Assembly (NCBI RefSeq): GCF_018398875.1
Contig: NZ_JAGWDK010000005.1
Span: forward strand, 248,001-312,000
Direction of reading: 5' to 3'
Length of the DNA: 64,000 nucleotides
Source: Bradyrhizobium sp. sGM-13
GTDB lineage: Bacteria > Pseudomonadota > Alphaproteobacteria > Rhizobiales > Xanthobacteraceae
This document shows, piece after piece, positions 24,959-35,429 of the stretch. Every line of letters starts with the position of its first letter. The first letter of the stretch is position 1. The translations under genes and the position numbers were made by a program. The notes below the pieces were generated by a model. The model was not told the DNA's origin, made no database searches, and saw only the letters and a program-made list of their open reading frames with translations.

Positions 24959-27253
24959 ATGGCGTATTGGCGCCGCAGCTCCTGGCAAATGCAGGCCGCG
25001 ACCGGCCAGGTAGCGGCTGCGCCGGGGTCGGCCGTGGCGGAGAAGCCGAAATCGCCGCGCTCGCGCATGATGCGGCAATACGATCTGGTCGAGCGCGTCC
25101 GCACGTACAATCCGGATACCAACGAAGACCTGCTCAATCGCGCCTATGTCTACGCCATGAAGGCGCATGGCACGCAGACGCGCGCGTCCGGTGATCCCTA
25201 CTTCTCGCATCCGCTCGAGGTCGCGGCGATCCTGACCAACCTCAAGCTCGACGACGCCACCATCGTCGCCGCACTGCTGCACGACACCATCGAGGATACC
25301 GAGGCGACGCGCGCCGAGATCGACAATATTTTCGGTCACGAGATCGGCGCGCTGGTCGAAGGGCTCACCAAACTGAAGCGGCTGGAGCTGGTCTCGCGCG
25401 AAGCCAAGCAGGCCGAGAATCTGCGCAAGCTCCTGCTGGCGATCGCCGACGACGTCCGCGTTCTCCTGATCAAGCTCGCCGATCGCCTGCATAACATGCG
25501 CACGCTGGAATTCGTGCCGCACGCCTCGCGCCGCCGCATTGCCGAGGAGACGCTCGACATCTATGCGCCGCTCGCCGGTCGCATGGGTATGCATGAGATG
25601 CGCGAGGAACTGGAAGATCTATCCTTCCACGTGCTCGATCCCGAGGCCTATGCGGTGGTGAAGCAGCGGCTCGACGCGCTTGCCGACCGCAACCGCAACC
25701 TGATCGGCGAGATTGAAAGCCAGCTCTCCAAGAACCTGCAGAAGAACGGGATCACTGCGCGCGTCTATGGCCGCCGCAAGCAACCGTTCTCGATCTGGAC
25801 TAAAATGGAGCGCAAGTCGGTCGGTTTCGAACAACTGTCCGACATCTACGGCTTCCGCATTATCCTGAGCGATGCCGAGTCTTGCTACCGCGCGCTCGGC
25901 GTGGTGCATACCACCTGGCCGGTGGTGCCGGGGCGTTTCAAGGACTACATCTCGACACCGAAGCAGAACGACTACCGCTCGCTGCACACCACCGTGATCG
26001 GCCCCGGCAACCAGCGCGTGGAATTGCAGATCCGTACCGAGGAAATGAACCGGGTGGCCGAGTTCGGAATCGCCGCGCATGCCTTCTACAAGGAAGGCAT
26101 GGGCTCGCCGACCGAGCGGCTCAAGCACGAATCCAACGCCTTTGCCTGGCTGCGCCATACGATCGGAATTCTCTCCGACAGCGCCAATCCGGAAGAGTTT
26201 CTGGAGCACACCAAGCTCGAATTGTTCCACGACCAGGTGTTCTGCTTCACCCCGAAGGGCAAACTGATCGCGCTGCCGCGGCAAGCCAATGTGATCGACT
26301 TCGCCTATGCCGTGCATACCGATGTCGGCAACTCGGCAGTCGGCTGCAAGATCAACGGCAAGTTCGCGCCGCTGTCGTCCGAATTGCAGAACGGCGACGA
26401 GGTCGAGGTTTTGACCTCACAGGCGCAGTCGGCGCCGCCCTCGGCCTGGGAATCGCTCGCGATCACCGGCAAGGCGCGCGCAGCGATCCGGCGCGCGACC
26501 CGCACCGCGGTGCGCGATCAATATGCAGGACTTGGCCGCCGCATCGTCGACCGCCTGTTTGCCCGCGCCAAGATCGAATACGCCGACGACAAGCTGAAGG
26601 GTGCATTGCCGCGCCTGGCGCGCGCCTCGATCGAGGACGTGATGGCCTCCGTCGGACGTGGTGAACTGAAGGCCTCCGACGTCGCCCGCGCGATGTACCC
26701 GGACTACAAGGAAGAGCGGTTGGTGAAATACGGGGCGGCCAAGAAGAGCCTCGCGGTGAAATTGAAGCTGAAGTCGCCGCCGCATCCGGCGCGCAGCACC
26801 TCCGTGATCCCGGTGCGCGGCATCAATTCGGATTTGCCGGTGAAATTTGCGCCGAACGGCGGCGCGGTTCCGGGCGACCGCATCGTCGGCATCGTCACGC
26901 CGGGCGAGGGGATCACGATCTATCCGATCCAGTCGCCGGCGTTGAAGGATTTCGAGGAGGAGCCGGAGCGCTGGCTCGACGTGCGCTGGGATATCGACGA
27001 AGCCATGCCACAGCGTTTCCCGGCCCGGATCCTGGTGCACAACGTCAACGAGCCCGGCAGCCTCGCCCAGGTCGCCACCGTGATTGCCGAGCACGACGGC
27101 AATATCGACAATATCAGCATGTCGCGCCGTTCGCCCGATTTCACCGAGCTGACCATCGATCTCGAAGTCTATGACCTCAAGCATCTCAGTGCAATTATCG
27201 CTCAATTGCGTGCCAAGGCCGTTGTCGCCAAGGTCGAGCGCGTCAATGGGTAG
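24959..27253 (+). CDS. rsh: Bifunctional (p)ppGpp synthetase/hydrolase, RSH family
   Basis: A 764-residue long RelA/SpoT homologue that makes and degrades the stringent-response alarmone. In order: an HD hydrolase domain (FSHPLEVAAIL, LLHDTIEDTEATRAEI, KLADRLHNMRTL), the synthetase domain (YGFRIILSD, KQNDYRSLHTTVIGP), a TGS domain (VFCFTPKGKLIALPRQANV), a helical/ZFD region, and a C-terminal ACT domain (SLAQVATVIAEHDGNIDNIS). Both HD residues and synthetase motifs are intact, so bifunctional, as usual when a genome has a single long RSH. Start ATG 24959 is the likely one; the frame extends farther upstream without conservation. Confidence 0.95.
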   Translation: MAYWRRSSWQMQAATGQVAAAPGSAVAEKPKSPRSRMMRQYDLVERVRTYNPDTNEDLLNRAYVYAMKAHGTQTRASGDPYFSHPLEVAAILTNLKLDDATIVAALLHDTIEDTEATRAEIDNIFGHEIGALVEGLTKLKRLELVSREAKQAENLRKLLLAIADDVRVLLIKLADRLHNMRTLEFVPHASRRRIAEETLDIYAPLAGRMGMHEMREELEDLSFHVLDPEAYAVVKQRLDALADRNRNLIGEIESQLSKNLQKNGITARVYGRRKQPFSIWTKMERKSVGFEQLSDIYGFRIILSDAESCYRALGVVHTTWPVVPGRFKDYISTPKQNDYRSLHTTVIGPGNQRVELQIRTEEMNRVAEFGIAAHAFYKEGMGSPTERLKHESNAFAWLRHTIGILSDSANPEEFLEHTKLELFHDQVFCFTPKGKLIALPRQANVIDFAYAVHTDVGNSAVGCKINGKFAPLSSELQNGDEVEVLTSQAQSAPPSAWESLAITGKARAAIRRATRTAVRDQYAGLGRRIVDRLFARAKIEYADDKLKGALPRLARASIEDVMASVGRGELKASDVARAMYPDYKEERLVKYGAAKKSLAVKLKLKSPPHPARSTSVIPVRGINSDLPVKFAPNGGAVPGDRIVGIVTPGEGITIYPIQSPALKDFEEEPERWLDVRWDIDEAMPQRFPARILVHNVNEPGSLAQVATVIAEHDGNIDNISMSRRSPDFTELTIDLEVYDLKHLSAIIAQLRAKAVVAKVERVNG

Positions 27254-27410
27254 GCGATATCGTCATTGCTGGGCAAAAGCGCGAGGCGCGTCTCTTGCAC
27301 TAAGCGACCCGGCAATCCATCCTTCTCAAGTAGATGGATGCGCGGCTCACGCTCGCGCATGACGTTCTGTGTTATCGAAGTCGCCCGTAAGCTTGCCTGT
27401 GAGTCCGGTC

Positions 27411-28175
27411 ATGCCGCTTCCCCCACTCCGCCTCGGCGTCAATGTCGACCACGTCGCCACCTTGCGCAACGCGCGGCGCGGCGAGCGGCCGGATCCGGTG
27501 CGCGCCGCGCTGCTCGCGATCGAGGCGGGCGCCGACGGCATCACCGCGCATCTGCGTGAAGATCGCCGCCACATCCGCGACACCGACATGGCCCGGCTGA
27601 AGGCCGAAATATCAAAACCGCTGAACTTCGAGATGGCGGCAACGGAAGACATGCTGCGGATCTCGCTGGCGACAAGACCCCACGCCGTATGCCTGGTGCC
27701 GGAGCGCCGCGAAGAACTCACCACCGAGGGCGGACTCGACGTGGTCGGACAGCACAACGTGCTGGCCCCGTTCATCGCGCGGCTCAACGATGCCGGCATC
27801 CGGGTGTCGCTGTTCATCGCCGCCGACCCGCCGCAGATCGAGATGGCGGCAAAGTTGCGCGCGCCCGTGATCGAGATCCACACCGGCGGCTGGTGCGACG
27901 CCGTGGTCGCTGGCAACGCTGACAAGGCCGAGGCGGAATGGCGGCGAATCGTCGAGGGCGCCGCCTTGGCGCGCGCGGCGGGGCTGGAGGTCCATGCCGG
28001 CCACGGCCTCGACTACCAGACCGCCGAGACGATTTCAGCGCTACCCGAGATCGCCGAGCTCAACATCGGCTATTTCATGATGGGGGAGGCCCTGTTCGTC
28101 GGCCTTGGCGAGACTGTGCGGCAGATGCGCTCCGCAATGGACCGCGGTCGCCAGAAAGTCGCGGGCCGGCCATGA
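27411..28175 (+). CDS. pdxJ: Pyridoxine 5'-phosphate synthase
   Basis: A 254-residue TIM barrel that condenses 1-deoxyxylulose 5-phosphate with 3-amino-2-oxopropyl phosphate in the DXP-dependent vitamin B6 pathway. Motifs: [53 protein letters not shown], and [15 protein letters not shown] 27411 gives the usual N-terminus. Its TGA stop overlaps the acpS ATG by 4 bp. Confidence 0.96.
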   Translation: MPLPPLRLGVNVDHVATLRNARRGERPDPVRAALLAIEAGADGITAHLREDRRHIRDTDMARLKAEISKPLNFEMAATEDMLRISLATRPHAVCLVPERREELTTEGGLDVVGQHNVLAPFIARLNDAGIRVSLFIAADPPQIEMAAKLRAPVIEIHTGGWCDAVVAGNADKAEAEWRRIVEGAALARAAGLEVHAGHGLDYQTAETISALPEIAELNIGYFMMGEALFVGLGETVRQMRSAMDRGRQKVAGRP

Positions 28176-28591
28176 TCATCGGCATCGGTTCCGACCTGGT
28201 CGACATCACACGGGTTGCCAAGGTGATCGAGCGCCATGGTGACCGCTTCCTCGACCGTATCTTTACCGACACCGAGCGCGCCAAGGCGGCGCGCCGCGCC
28301 AACAGCGAAAAAATGGTGGTCGCGACCTATGCCAAGCGGTTCGCGGCCAAGGAGGCCTGTTCCAAGGCGCTCGGCACCGGCATCCGGCGCGGCGTCTGGT
28401 GGCGGGACATGGGAGTGGTGAACATGCCGGGGGGACGGCCGACCATGAAACTCACCGGCGGCGCGCTGGCCCGGCTCGAAGCGCTGACGCCGGAGGGCTT
28501 CGAGGCGCGAATCGATCTGTCGATCACCGACGACTGGCCGCTGGCGCAGGCCTTCGTCATAATTTCGGCGGTAGCACCCGGCAAATCATGA
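28172..28591 (+). CDS. acpS: Holo-[acyl-carrier-protein] synthase
   Basis: A 139-residue phosphopantetheinyl transferase that activates acyl carrier protein. [20 protein letters not shown] carries the first Mg-binding Asp; [16 protein letters not shown] carries the conserved Glu and Lys. Length and C-terminus ([16 protein letters not shown]) are typical. Coupled to pdxJ by an ATGA overlap; lepB follows after a 283-bp gap containing a small hairpin near 28739-28764. Confidence 0.96.
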   Translation: MIIGIGSDLVDITRVAKVIERHGDRFLDRIFTDTERAKAARRANSEKMVVATYAKRFAAKEACSKALGTGIRRGVWWRDMGVVNMPGGRPTMKLTGGALARLEALTPEGFEARIDLSITDDWPLAQAFVIISAVAPGKS

Positions 28592-28874
28592 ACCGCGCAG
28601 GCGTTTGCGCCGGGGAAGCGGGAAAAACTAAAAACCATTGAGATATCAATGGATTATGAAGTTTTGACAAGGCGCTTGATTGCGCGCCCACGAACAACCG
28701 TCTAAAAACGCCGCCAACGACCTGTTCGAGCCAGGGCCGATTCCGGTTACCGTCGGAATTGGCTCTCAACATCAGTTATCTAGACCATTTTCCTGACGCG
28801 AACGTATCTGGCGATTCGCGTGCGGAAAACGTTCTGCCACCGTGCGGGCTGGGCCCGCGGGAATTGGGAAAGCG

Positions 28875-29633
28875 ATGAGCGTGACATCCGGCACAAAATC
28901 TGAAAGCGGCTTGGGTGAAACCATCCGCGTCGTCATCCATGCTCTCCTGATCGCGCTCGTGATCCGTACTTTCCTGTTCCAGCCGTTCAACATCCCCTCG
29001 GGATCGATGAAGGCGACGCTTCTGGTCGGCGATTACCTGTTCGTCTCGAAATATTCCTACGGCTACAGCCACTATTCCATTCCATTGTCGCCGCCACTGT
29101 TCTCGGGCCGCATCTTCGGCTCGGAGCCGAACCGCGGCGACATCGTCGTGTTCCGCCTGCCGAAGGACGACTCCACCGATTACATCAAGCGCGTAATCGG
29201 CTTGCCGGGCGACCGCATCCAGATGCGCGAAGGGCTGCTCCACATCAACGACAAGCCGGTCAAGCGCGAGCGGCTTTCCGACTTCATCGGCGAGGACCCC
29301 TGCGGCTCCGACGCAACCGCGCGCGTCAAGCGCTGGAAGGAAACGCTGCCGAACGGCGTCAGCTATGAATCGCTCGATTGCGTCGACAACGGTTTCTACG
29401 ACAACACCAACGTCTATACCGTGCCCCCCGGCCACTTCTTCATGATGGGCGACAACCGCGACAACTCCACCGATAGCCGCGTGCTGTCGGCGGTGGGCTA
29501 CGTGCCGTTCGAAAACATCGTCGGCCGGGCGCAGATGATCTTCTTCTCCATTGCCGAGGGCGAACACGCCTGGATGTTCTGGCGCTGGCCGACCGCCGTG
29601 CGCTGGAATCGCCTATTCACAATTGTGCGATGA
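28875..29633 (+). CDS. lepB: Signal peptidase I
   Basis: A 252-residue inner membrane serine protease that removes Sec and Tat signal peptides. One N-terminal TM helix (residues 16-36), catalytic Ser44 in NIPSGSMKATL and general-base Lys105 in STDYIKRVIGLPGDRI, then the box E motif FFMMGDNRDNSTDSR. ATG 28875 has GGGAAAG upstream. The stop overlaps rnc by 4 bp. Confidence 0.96.
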   Translation: MSVTSGTKSESGLGETIRVVIHALLIALVIRTFLFQPFNIPSGSMKATLLVGDYLFVSKYSYGYSHYSIPLSPPLFSGRIFGSEPNRGDIVVFRLPKDDSTDYIKRVIGLPGDRIQMREGLLHINDKPVKRERLSDFIGEDPCGSDATARVKRWKETLPNGVSYESLDCVDNGFYDNTNVYTVPPGHFFMMGDNRDNSTDSRVLSAVGYVPFENIVGRAQMIFFSIAEGEHAWMFWRWPTAVRWNRLFTIVR

Positions 29634-30442
29634 ACGACGAGACAGCGATCATTCCTGACACATCGGCCTCCGGCGAGCCGGGCCAGCAGGCGGGTGCGCC
29701 CCGCGAAGCTGCGCCGAAGAAGAAGCGCGGCAAGGCCGGCGCGAAAGCTGCGGTTGCCGCAATCGAGGGGCGCATCGGCTACAAATTTTCCGATCCGGCG
29801 CTGCTGACGACCGCCTTTACCCATGTCTCGGCCCTGAAGCCCGCGACCCGACATCGCGCCGACAGCTATCAGCGGCTGGAATTCCTCGGCGACCACGTGC
29901 TCGGGCTGATTATCTCCGACATGCTGTATCGCGCCTATCCGAGGGCGGATGAAGGCGAATTGTCCAAACGTCTCGCCGACCTCGTGCGCAAGGAGAGCTG
30001 CGCCGACGTCGCCAAGTCGCTGGGGTTGCTCGACGACATCAAGCTCGGCGCGGTGGGCGCGGGGGCGGGCGCGCGCCTGCGCAAGTCCGTTCTCGGCGAT
30101 ATCTGCGAGGCGGTGATCGGGGCGATCTATCTCGACGGCGGCTATGCGGCGGCGTCGCAATTCGTCGAACGCAACTGGCTGGAGCGGATGCGCAAACCGC
30201 GCCGGCCGCTGCGCGATCCCAAGACGGTGCTGCAGGAATGGGCCCAGAGCAAGGGCTTGCCGACGCCGGTCTATCGCGAGATCGAGCGTACCGGGCCGCA
30301 CCACGACCCGCAGTTCCGCGTCGCTGTCGACTTGCCGGGACTGGCGCCCGCCGAAGGCGTCGGCGGCTCCAAGCGTGCAGCCGAGAAGGTCGCAGCCTCC
30401 GTGATGATCGAACGCGAAGGCGTCGGCAGCAATGACAGTTGA
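29630..30442 (+). CDS. rnc: Ribonuclease III
   Basis: A 270-residue RNase III that processes rRNA and double-stranded RNA. A Lys/Ala-rich N-terminal extension (about 40 residues) precedes the nuclease domain with the signature RLEFLGDHVLGLIISDM and the metal-binding motif DICEAVIGAIYLDGG; the C-terminal double-stranded RNA-binding domain starts near residue 195 (DPKTVLQEWAQSKG). The ATG overlaps the lepB stop, and the stop lies 11 bp inside era. Confidence 0.96.
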   Translation: MNDETAIIPDTSASGEPGQQAGAPREAAPKKKRGKAGAKAAVAAIEGRIGYKFSDPALLTTAFTHVSALKPATRHRADSYQRLEFLGDHVLGLIISDMLYRAYPRADEGELSKRLADLVRKESCADVAKSLGLLDDIKLGAVGAGAGARLRKSVLGDICEAVIGAIYLDGGYAAASQFVERNWLERMRKPRRPLRDPKTVLQEWAQSKGLPTPVYREIERTGPHHDPQFRVAVDLPGLAPAEGVGGSKRAAEKVAASVMIEREGVGSNDS

Positions 30443-31358
30443 ACCTGCACCCGGCGCGCCTGGCGAGACCCGCTGTGGTTTCGTCGCGCTGATCGGCGCC
30501 CCCAATGTCGGCAAGTCCACCCTTGTCAATGCGCTGGTCGGCTCCAAGGTCACCATCGTCTCGCGCAAGGTGCAGACGACGCGCGCGCTGATCCGCGGCA
30601 TCGTGATCGAGGACAATGCGCAGATCATTCTGGTCGACACGCCCGGCATCTTCTTGCCGAAGCGGCGGCTGGACCGGGCCATGGTGTCGACCGCCTGGAG
30701 CGGGGCCCACGATGCCGACCTGGTCTGTGTGCTGCTCGACGCCAAGGCCGGAATCGATGAGGAGGCCGACGCGATCCTGAACAAGCTCGCGACGGTTGCG
30801 CATCCGAAAATCCTGGTGCTGAACAAGATCGACCTGATCCCGCGCGAAAAACTGCTGGCGCTGGCGCAGGCCGCCAATGAGCGGATGAAATTCGAGCACA
30901 CCTTCATGATCTCGGCACTGTCGGGCGACGGCGTTGCCGACCTGCGCAAGACGCTCGCGAAGAGCGTGCCGCCGGGACCGTTTCATTATCCCGAGGACCA
31001 GATGTCGGATGCGCCGCTGCGGCATCTGGCGGCGGAAATCACCCGGGAAAAGATCTACCGCCAACTCCACCAGGAACTGCCGTATCAATCGACCGTTGAG
31101 ACCGATAGCTGGACCGAGCGCAAGGACAAGTCGGTCCGGATCGAACAGACGATCTTTGTCGAGCGCGAGAGCCAGCGCAAGATCGTGCTCGGCAAGGGCG
31201 GCGCCACCATCAAGTCGATCGGCGCGGAGTCGCGAAAGGAGATCGCCGAAATTGTCGGCGTGCCCGTGCACCTGTTCCTGTTCGTCAAGGTGCGCGAGAA
31301 CTGGGGCGACGACCCCGACCGCTATCGGGAAATGGGGTTGGAGTTCCCCAAGGAATAG
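30432..31358 (+). CDS. era: GTPase Era
   Basis: A 308-residue GTPase needed for 30S ribosome assembly. G1 GAPNVGKSTLVNAL, G2 region KVQTTRALIRGIV, G3 DTPGIF, G4 NKIDLI, and a C-terminal KH domain with RKIVLGKGGATIKSIGAES that binds the 3' end of 16S rRNA. Overlaps rnc by 11 bp, the usual lepB-rnc-era-recO order. Confidence 0.97.
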   Translation: MTVEPAPGAPGETRCGFVALIGAPNVGKSTLVNALVGSKVTIVSRKVQTTRALIRGIVIEDNAQIILVDTPGIFLPKRRLDRAMVSTAWSGAHDADLVCVLLDAKAGIDEEADAILNKLATVAHPKILVLNKIDLIPREKLLALAQAANERMKFEHTFMISALSGDGVADLRKTLAKSVPPGPFHYPEDQMSDAPLRHLAAEITREKIYRQLHQELPYQSTVETDSWTERKDKSVRIEQTIFVERESQRKIVLGKGGATIKSIGAESRKEIAEIVGVPVHLFLFVKVRENWGDDPDRYREMGLEFPKE

Positions 31359-31474
31359 TTAGGGCGCGTCATTGCTTCCGCCTTCGCTCGTTGAGCTTCG
31401 GCGGACTAGTCGTGGCTTTGCTCACTTGCGCAAACGCTTTTGCGTTTGTCGCAGACAATGACGGGGCTAGGAAC

Positions 31475-31885
31475 ATGACCCACCAATCACCAAGAACGAG
31501 CCCGATGACCGTACCGAGAAACGTGCTGTGGTTTGAGGTTTTGCTGTATCTGTCGCTGACGCTGGATGCGGTGTCGGTGGCGTTCCAGGACCGCACGCCG
31601 ACCCCGAAGATGACGGAGCAGATGATCGGCACCGGAACGCTGATGGCGGCCGGCCTGATTCTGCTGTTGGTCTATCTCGTCCGGCTCGCCGCCGAGCACC
31701 GCAAGAACTGGCCACGCTGGGTGCTCGTCGCGGTGCTGGTGCTGTCGGTGATTTCGCTGGCGCAAATGATTGGCGAGAGGGGCATTCAGTTCGACAGCGG
31801 CATCGAAGTGATCTCCTGCGCGCTGACTGCGGCGGGGCTGTATTTTTCGTTCACCGGCGATGCGGTGGGGTGGTTTAACGAGTGA
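31475..31885 (+). CDS. Hypothetical membrane protein (about four TM helices)
   Basis: From ATG 31475 (MTHQSPRTSPMTVPRN) the frame encodes 136 residues with hydrophobic segments near 19-36, 53-74, 80-100 and 108-128. TAGGAAC upstream supports this start; Met 11 (31505) is an alternative and the frame is also open upstream. No family recognised. It lies between era and recO, in the same direction, and is flanked by palindromic repeats on both sides, so it may be a later insertion in the era-recO pair. Confidence 0.65.
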   Translation: MTHQSPRTSPMTVPRNVLWFEVLLYLSLTLDAVSVAFQDRTPTPKMTEQMIGTGTLMAAGLILLLVYLVRLAAEHRKNWPRWVLVAVLVLSVISLAQMIGERGIQFDSGIEVISCALTAAGLYFSFTGDAVGWFNE

Positions 31886-31897
31886 TGCAGGGCTGCG

Positions 31898-31988
31898 GTA
31901 GGGTGGGCAAAGGCGCTCGGCGCCGTGCCCACCATCTATCCAGTGGCTCGTCGTGAATGGTGGGCTCGCTACGCTTTGCCCACCCTGC
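31898..31988. repeat. Dispersed palindromic repeat, GTAGGGTGGGCAAAG family
   Basis: A 91-bp element with complementary ends GTAGGGTGGGCAAAG and CTTTGCCCACCCTGC and an inner GTGCCCACCATCTATC / GAATGGTGGGC dyad. It precedes recO by 30 bp. Structurally like, but different in sequence from, the GTAGGATGGGT family. Confidence 0.8.
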
Positions 31989-32017
31989 AGGCCCCGAAAT
32001 CCTGTAAACTCCCGCCC

Positions 32018-32770
32018 ATGGAATGGACCGACGAAGGCATCGTGCTGGGCGTACGGCGGCATGGCGAATCCTCCGCCATCGTCGAGCTCTTGACCCGCGG
32101 GCATGGCCGACATCTCGGCCTGGTGCGCGGCGGTGCCTCCTCGCGGATGCGGCCGCTGCTGCAGCCCGGCAACAGCGTCACCGCCGTGTGGCGGGCGCGG
32201 CTCGACGAACATCTCGGCACCTACGCCATCGAGGGCACGCGGCTGCGCGCAGCAACGCTGCTGGCGTCCTCGCATGCGGTCTATGGCGTCACCCATCTGG
32301 CCGCGCTGGCGCGGCTGTTGCCGGAACGTGACCCGCATGAGGACATCTACGAGATGCTCGACCGCACGCTGGACGACTTCGACGACGCCGGCGGCGCGGC
32401 GGCGCACCTGATCCGGTTCGAGCTCGCGATGCTCGCCGAGCTCGGCTTCGGCCTCGATCTGGAAAACTGCGCCGCGACCGGCGCGACCTCCGACCTGATC
32501 TACGTCTCGCCGAAATCCGGCGGCGCCGTCTCGCGGGAGGCCGGCGAGCCCTATCGGGATCGCCTGCTGCGGTTGCCGGCCTTCTTGCGCGAAGGCGAGG
32601 GCGGGGCGAACAGTTGGTCGGACCAGGACCTGCAGGACGGTTTTCGCCTGACCGGCCTGTTCCTGCTCCGCCACGTGCTGGAGCCGCGCGGGCAGGGCCA
32701 TTCCGACGCCCGGGACGGGTTCATCAATGCGGTGACGCGGCATCGGGCGCGAATCAGTTCGTCGGCCTGA
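32018..32770 (+). CDS. recO: DNA repair protein RecO
   Basis: A 250-residue RecO, which loads RecA onto SSB-coated DNA with RecR. N-terminal OB fold [20 protein letters not shown], then [20 protein letters not shown]; the helical C-terminal region has [20 protein letters not shown]. The usual zinc-site Cys set seen in some RecO proteins is reduced here to one visible Cys (ENCAATG). Correct place after era. Confidence 0.95.
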   Translation: MEWTDEGIVLGVRRHGESSAIVELLTRGHGRHLGLVRGGASSRMRPLLQPGNSVTAVWRARLDEHLGTYAIEGTRLRAATLLASSHAVYGVTHLAALARLLPERDPHEDIYEMLDRTLDDFDDAGGAAAHLIRFELAMLAELGFGLDLENCAATGATSDLIYVSPKSGGAVSREAGEPYRDRLLRLPAFLREGEGGANSWSDQDLQDGFRLTGLFLLRHVLEPRGQGHSDARDGFINAVTRHRARISSSA

Positions 32771-32788
32771 ACCCGCTACCGTAACCCA

Positions 32789-32903
32789 CCGTTCCTGCGA
32801 ACGCAGGGACCCATACGCCGCGGCGCTCGTTTGGTGCCGGGCTGTGAGTCATTTTTCCAACAAACACCTGTGGTTACGGGCCCCTGCGTTCGCAGGGGCG
32901 ACG
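32789..32903. repeat. Dispersed palindromic repeat, CTGCGAACGCAGGGACCCATA family, copy 1
   Basis: A 115-bp inverted repeat with arms CCTGCGAACGCAGGGACCCA on the left and CCCCTGCGTTCGCAGGGGCG on the right; each arm contains its own short palindrome. Lies between recO and parC. Other copies: 35233-35355 and 62393-62512. Confidence 0.85.
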
Positions 32904-32964
32904 TCAGAAAATTGCATTCGGCATACGTCTTGCCGGATTTATCAGCAGAGTCTAACCCCTCCCC

Positions 32965-35220
32965 ATGGGAAAACGACAGCTACCGCCGGAAGAACCGGCC
33001 GAAATCCACGAGGTCATGCTGCGCGATGCGCTGGAAGAGCGCTATCTCGCCTACGCGCTCTCGACCATCATGCATCGCGCCTTGCCGGACGCCCGCGACG
33101 GGCTGAAGCCGGTGCACCGGCGCATCCTCTATGGCATGCGCCTGCTCAGGCTCGACCCCGGCACCCCGTTCAAGAAATCGGCAAAAATCGTCGGCGACGT
33201 GATGGGCTCGTTCCATCCGCATGGCGACCAGGCGATCTACGACGCCATGGTGCGTCTCGCCCAGGATTTCGCCTCGCGCTACCCGCTGGTCGACGGCCAG
33301 GGCAATTTCGGCAATATCGACGGCGATAACCCGGCCGCCTACCGCTACACCGAAGCGCGCATGACCGAGGTCGCGCGGCTCCTGCTCGAAGGCATCGACG
33401 AGGACGGCGTCGAGTTCCGCGCCAATTACGACGGTCAGAGCAAGGAGCCGGTCGTTCTGCCGGGTGGCTTCCCGAACCTGCTCGCCAACGGCGCGCAGGG
33501 CATTGCGGTCGGCATGGCCACCTCGATCCCGCCACACAATGTCGCCGAGCTCTGCGACGCGGCGCTGCACTTGATCGACAAGCCCGAGGCGAAGTCGAAG
33601 TCGCTGATGAAATGGGTCAAGGGCCCGGACTTCCCGACCGGCGGCATCATCGTCGATTCCAAGGAAAGCATTACCGAAGCCTACATGACGGGGCGCGGCT
33701 CGTTCCGCACCCGCGCCAAATGGACCCAGGAAGAGGGCGCGCGCGGCACGTGGATCGTGGTCATCACTGAGATCCCATGGCTGGTGCAGAAATCCCGGCT
33801 GGTCGAGAAGATCGCCGAACTGCTCAACGAGAAGAAGCTGCCGCTGGTCGGCGACGTCAGGGATGAATCGGCCGAGGATGTTCGCCTCGTGATCGAGCCG
33901 AAATCCCGCGCCGTCGATCCCGCGCTGATGATGGAATCGCTGTTCCGGCTCACCGAGCTCGAGAGCAAGATTTCGCTGAACCTCAATGTGCTGATCAAGG
34001 GCAAGATCCCCAAGGTTGTGGGGCTCGCCGAGTGCCTGCGCGAATGGCTCGACCATCTGCGCGACGTGCTGGTGCGCCGCTCCAACTATCGCAAGACCCA
34101 GATCGAGAACCGGCTCGAAATACTCGGCGGGTACCTGATTGCCTATCTGAACATCGACAAGGTGATCAAGATCATCCGTACCGAGGACGAGCCGAAGCCG
34201 GCGCTGATCAAGGCGTTCAAACTGACGGAAGTCCAGGCCGATGCGATCCTCAACATGCGGCTGCGCTCCTTGCGCAAGCTCGAGGAATTCGAGATCCGTA
34301 CCGAGGACAAGAACCTTCGCAACGAATTGAAGGGCATCAAGTCGCTACTCGGGTCCGAAGCCGAGCAATGGTCCAAGGTCGGCGAACAGGTTCGGAAGGT
34401 GCGCGACATCTTTGGGCCGAAGACGCCGCTCGGCAAGCGCCGCACGCAATTCGCCGACGCGCCCGAGCATGATCTCGCCGCGATCGAGGAGGCCTTTGTC
34501 GAGCGCGAGCCGGTGACGGTCGTGATTTCGGAAAAAGGCTGGGTGCGCACGCTCAAGGGCCACGTCGAAGATATCTCGGGCCTCGCCTTCAAGACCGACG
34601 ACAAGCTCGACCACGCCTTCTTTGCGGAAACCACCTCAAAGCTCCTGCTGTTTGCCACCAACGGCAAATTCTATTCGCTCGATGTGGCAAAACTGCCCGG
34701 CGGACGCGGCCATGGCGAGCCGATACGCATGTTCATCGACCTCGAGCAGGACGCGGCGATCGTCTCGCTATTCGTCAACAAGGGCGAGCGAAAATTCCTG
34801 ATCGCGAGCAGCGAGGGACAGGGTTTTGTGGTCAAGGAAGAGGATTGCGTCAGCAATACCCGCAAGGGCAAGCAGGTGCTCAACGTCACCATGCCGAACG
34901 AGGCCTGCGCGATCGCGACCGTGCAAGGCGATACCGTGGCCGCGATAGGCACCAACCACAAGATGGTGCTGTTCCCGCTCGATCAGGTGCCGGAGATGGC
35001 CCGCGGCCGCGGCGTGCGCCTGCAGAAATATTCCAGCGCCAAGCTGTCCGACGTCGCGGTGTTCGAGTTCAAGGCAGGGTTGACCTGGAAGGATTCTGCC
35101 GGCCGCGAGCAGAGCATGAGCGCCAAGGATTTGTCCGACTGGCGCGGCAACCGCGCCGACGCCGGCCGCCTCGCGCACGGCCTCCCGAAGTCGAACAAGT
35201 TTTTGCGCGGCGTGGAGTAG
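32965..35220 (+). CDS. parC: DNA topoisomerase IV subunit A
   Basis: A 751-residue type IIA topoisomerase subunit that decatenates daughter chromosomes with ParE. Motifs: [20 protein letters not shown], the quinolone-determining segment [16 protein letters not shown], and the catalytic Tyr in [14 protein letters not shown]. In the quinolone region Gln occupies the position often held by Ser or Thr after Asp; the drug phenotype cannot be inferred from that. The C-terminal beta-pinwheel runs from about residue 500. The C-terminus lacks a GyrA box, supporting ParC rather than GyrA. Confidence 0.95.
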   Translation: MGKRQLPPEEPAEIHEVMLRDALEERYLAYALSTIMHRALPDARDGLKPVHRRILYGMRLLRLDPGTPFKKSAKIVGDVMGSFHPHGDQAIYDAMVRLAQDFASRYPLVDGQGNFGNIDGDNPAAYRYTEARMTEVARLLLEGIDEDGVEFRANYDGQSKEPVVLPGGFPNLLANGAQGIAVGMATSIPPHNVAELCDAALHLIDKPEAKSKSLMKWVKGPDFPTGGIIVDSKESITEAYMTGRGSFRTRAKWTQEEGARGTWIVVITEIPWLVQKSRLVEKIAELLNEKKLPLVGDVRDESAEDVRLVIEPKSRAVDPALMMESLFRLTELESKISLNLNVLIKGKIPKVVGLAECLREWLDHLRDVLVRRSNYRKTQIENRLEILGGYLIAYLNIDKVIKIIRTEDEPKPALIKAFKLTEVQADAILNMRLRSLRKLEEFEIRTEDKNLRNELKGIKSLLGSEAEQWSKVGEQVRKVRDIFGPKTPLGKRRTQFADAPEHDLAAIEEAFVEREPVTVVISEKGWVRTLKGHVEDISGLAFKTDDKLDHAFFAETTSKLLLFATNGKFYSLDVAKLPGGRGHGEPIRMFIDLEQDAAIVSLFVNKGERKFLIASSEGQGFVVKEEDCVSNTRKGKQVLNVTMPNEACAIATVQGDTVAAIGTNHKMVLFPLDQVPEMARGRGVRLQKYSSAKLSDVAVFEFKAGLTWKDSAGREQSMSAKDLSDWRGNRADAGRLAHGLPKSNKFLRGVE

Positions 35221-35232
35221 TTTTGGTCTTTG

Positions 35233-35355
35233 TCGTCCCTGCGAAAGCAGGGACCCATAACCATAGCCGTTCATGGTTGGAGTTCACTGAAGCCCCAACT
35301 CGCTTCAACAATTGAGAGCGGTGGTTATGGGTCCCGGCTCAAGGCCGGGACAACG
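35233..35355. repeat. Dispersed palindromic repeat, copy 2 with a mismatched right arm
   Basis: A 123-bp element. Its left end CGTCCCTGCGAAAGCAGGGA and ACCCATAACCA match the family, but the right arm reads TGGTTATGGGTCCCGGCTCA then AGGCCGGGACAACG, the end of a different palindrome type. It looks like a hybrid. Lies between parC and the CDF exporter gene. Confidence 0.8.
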
Positions 35356-35429
35356 CGGGGGATGGCGGCGCCATCGTGATGTTCTCACTGTGATAGTATT
35401 CAAATTCTAGCGCGCTATATACCGTCGCC

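Noticed and set aside
29498..30949. 483-codon minus-strand frame across rnc and era
   Set aside because: Overlaps two essential plus-strand genes with intact motifs; no recognisable domain.
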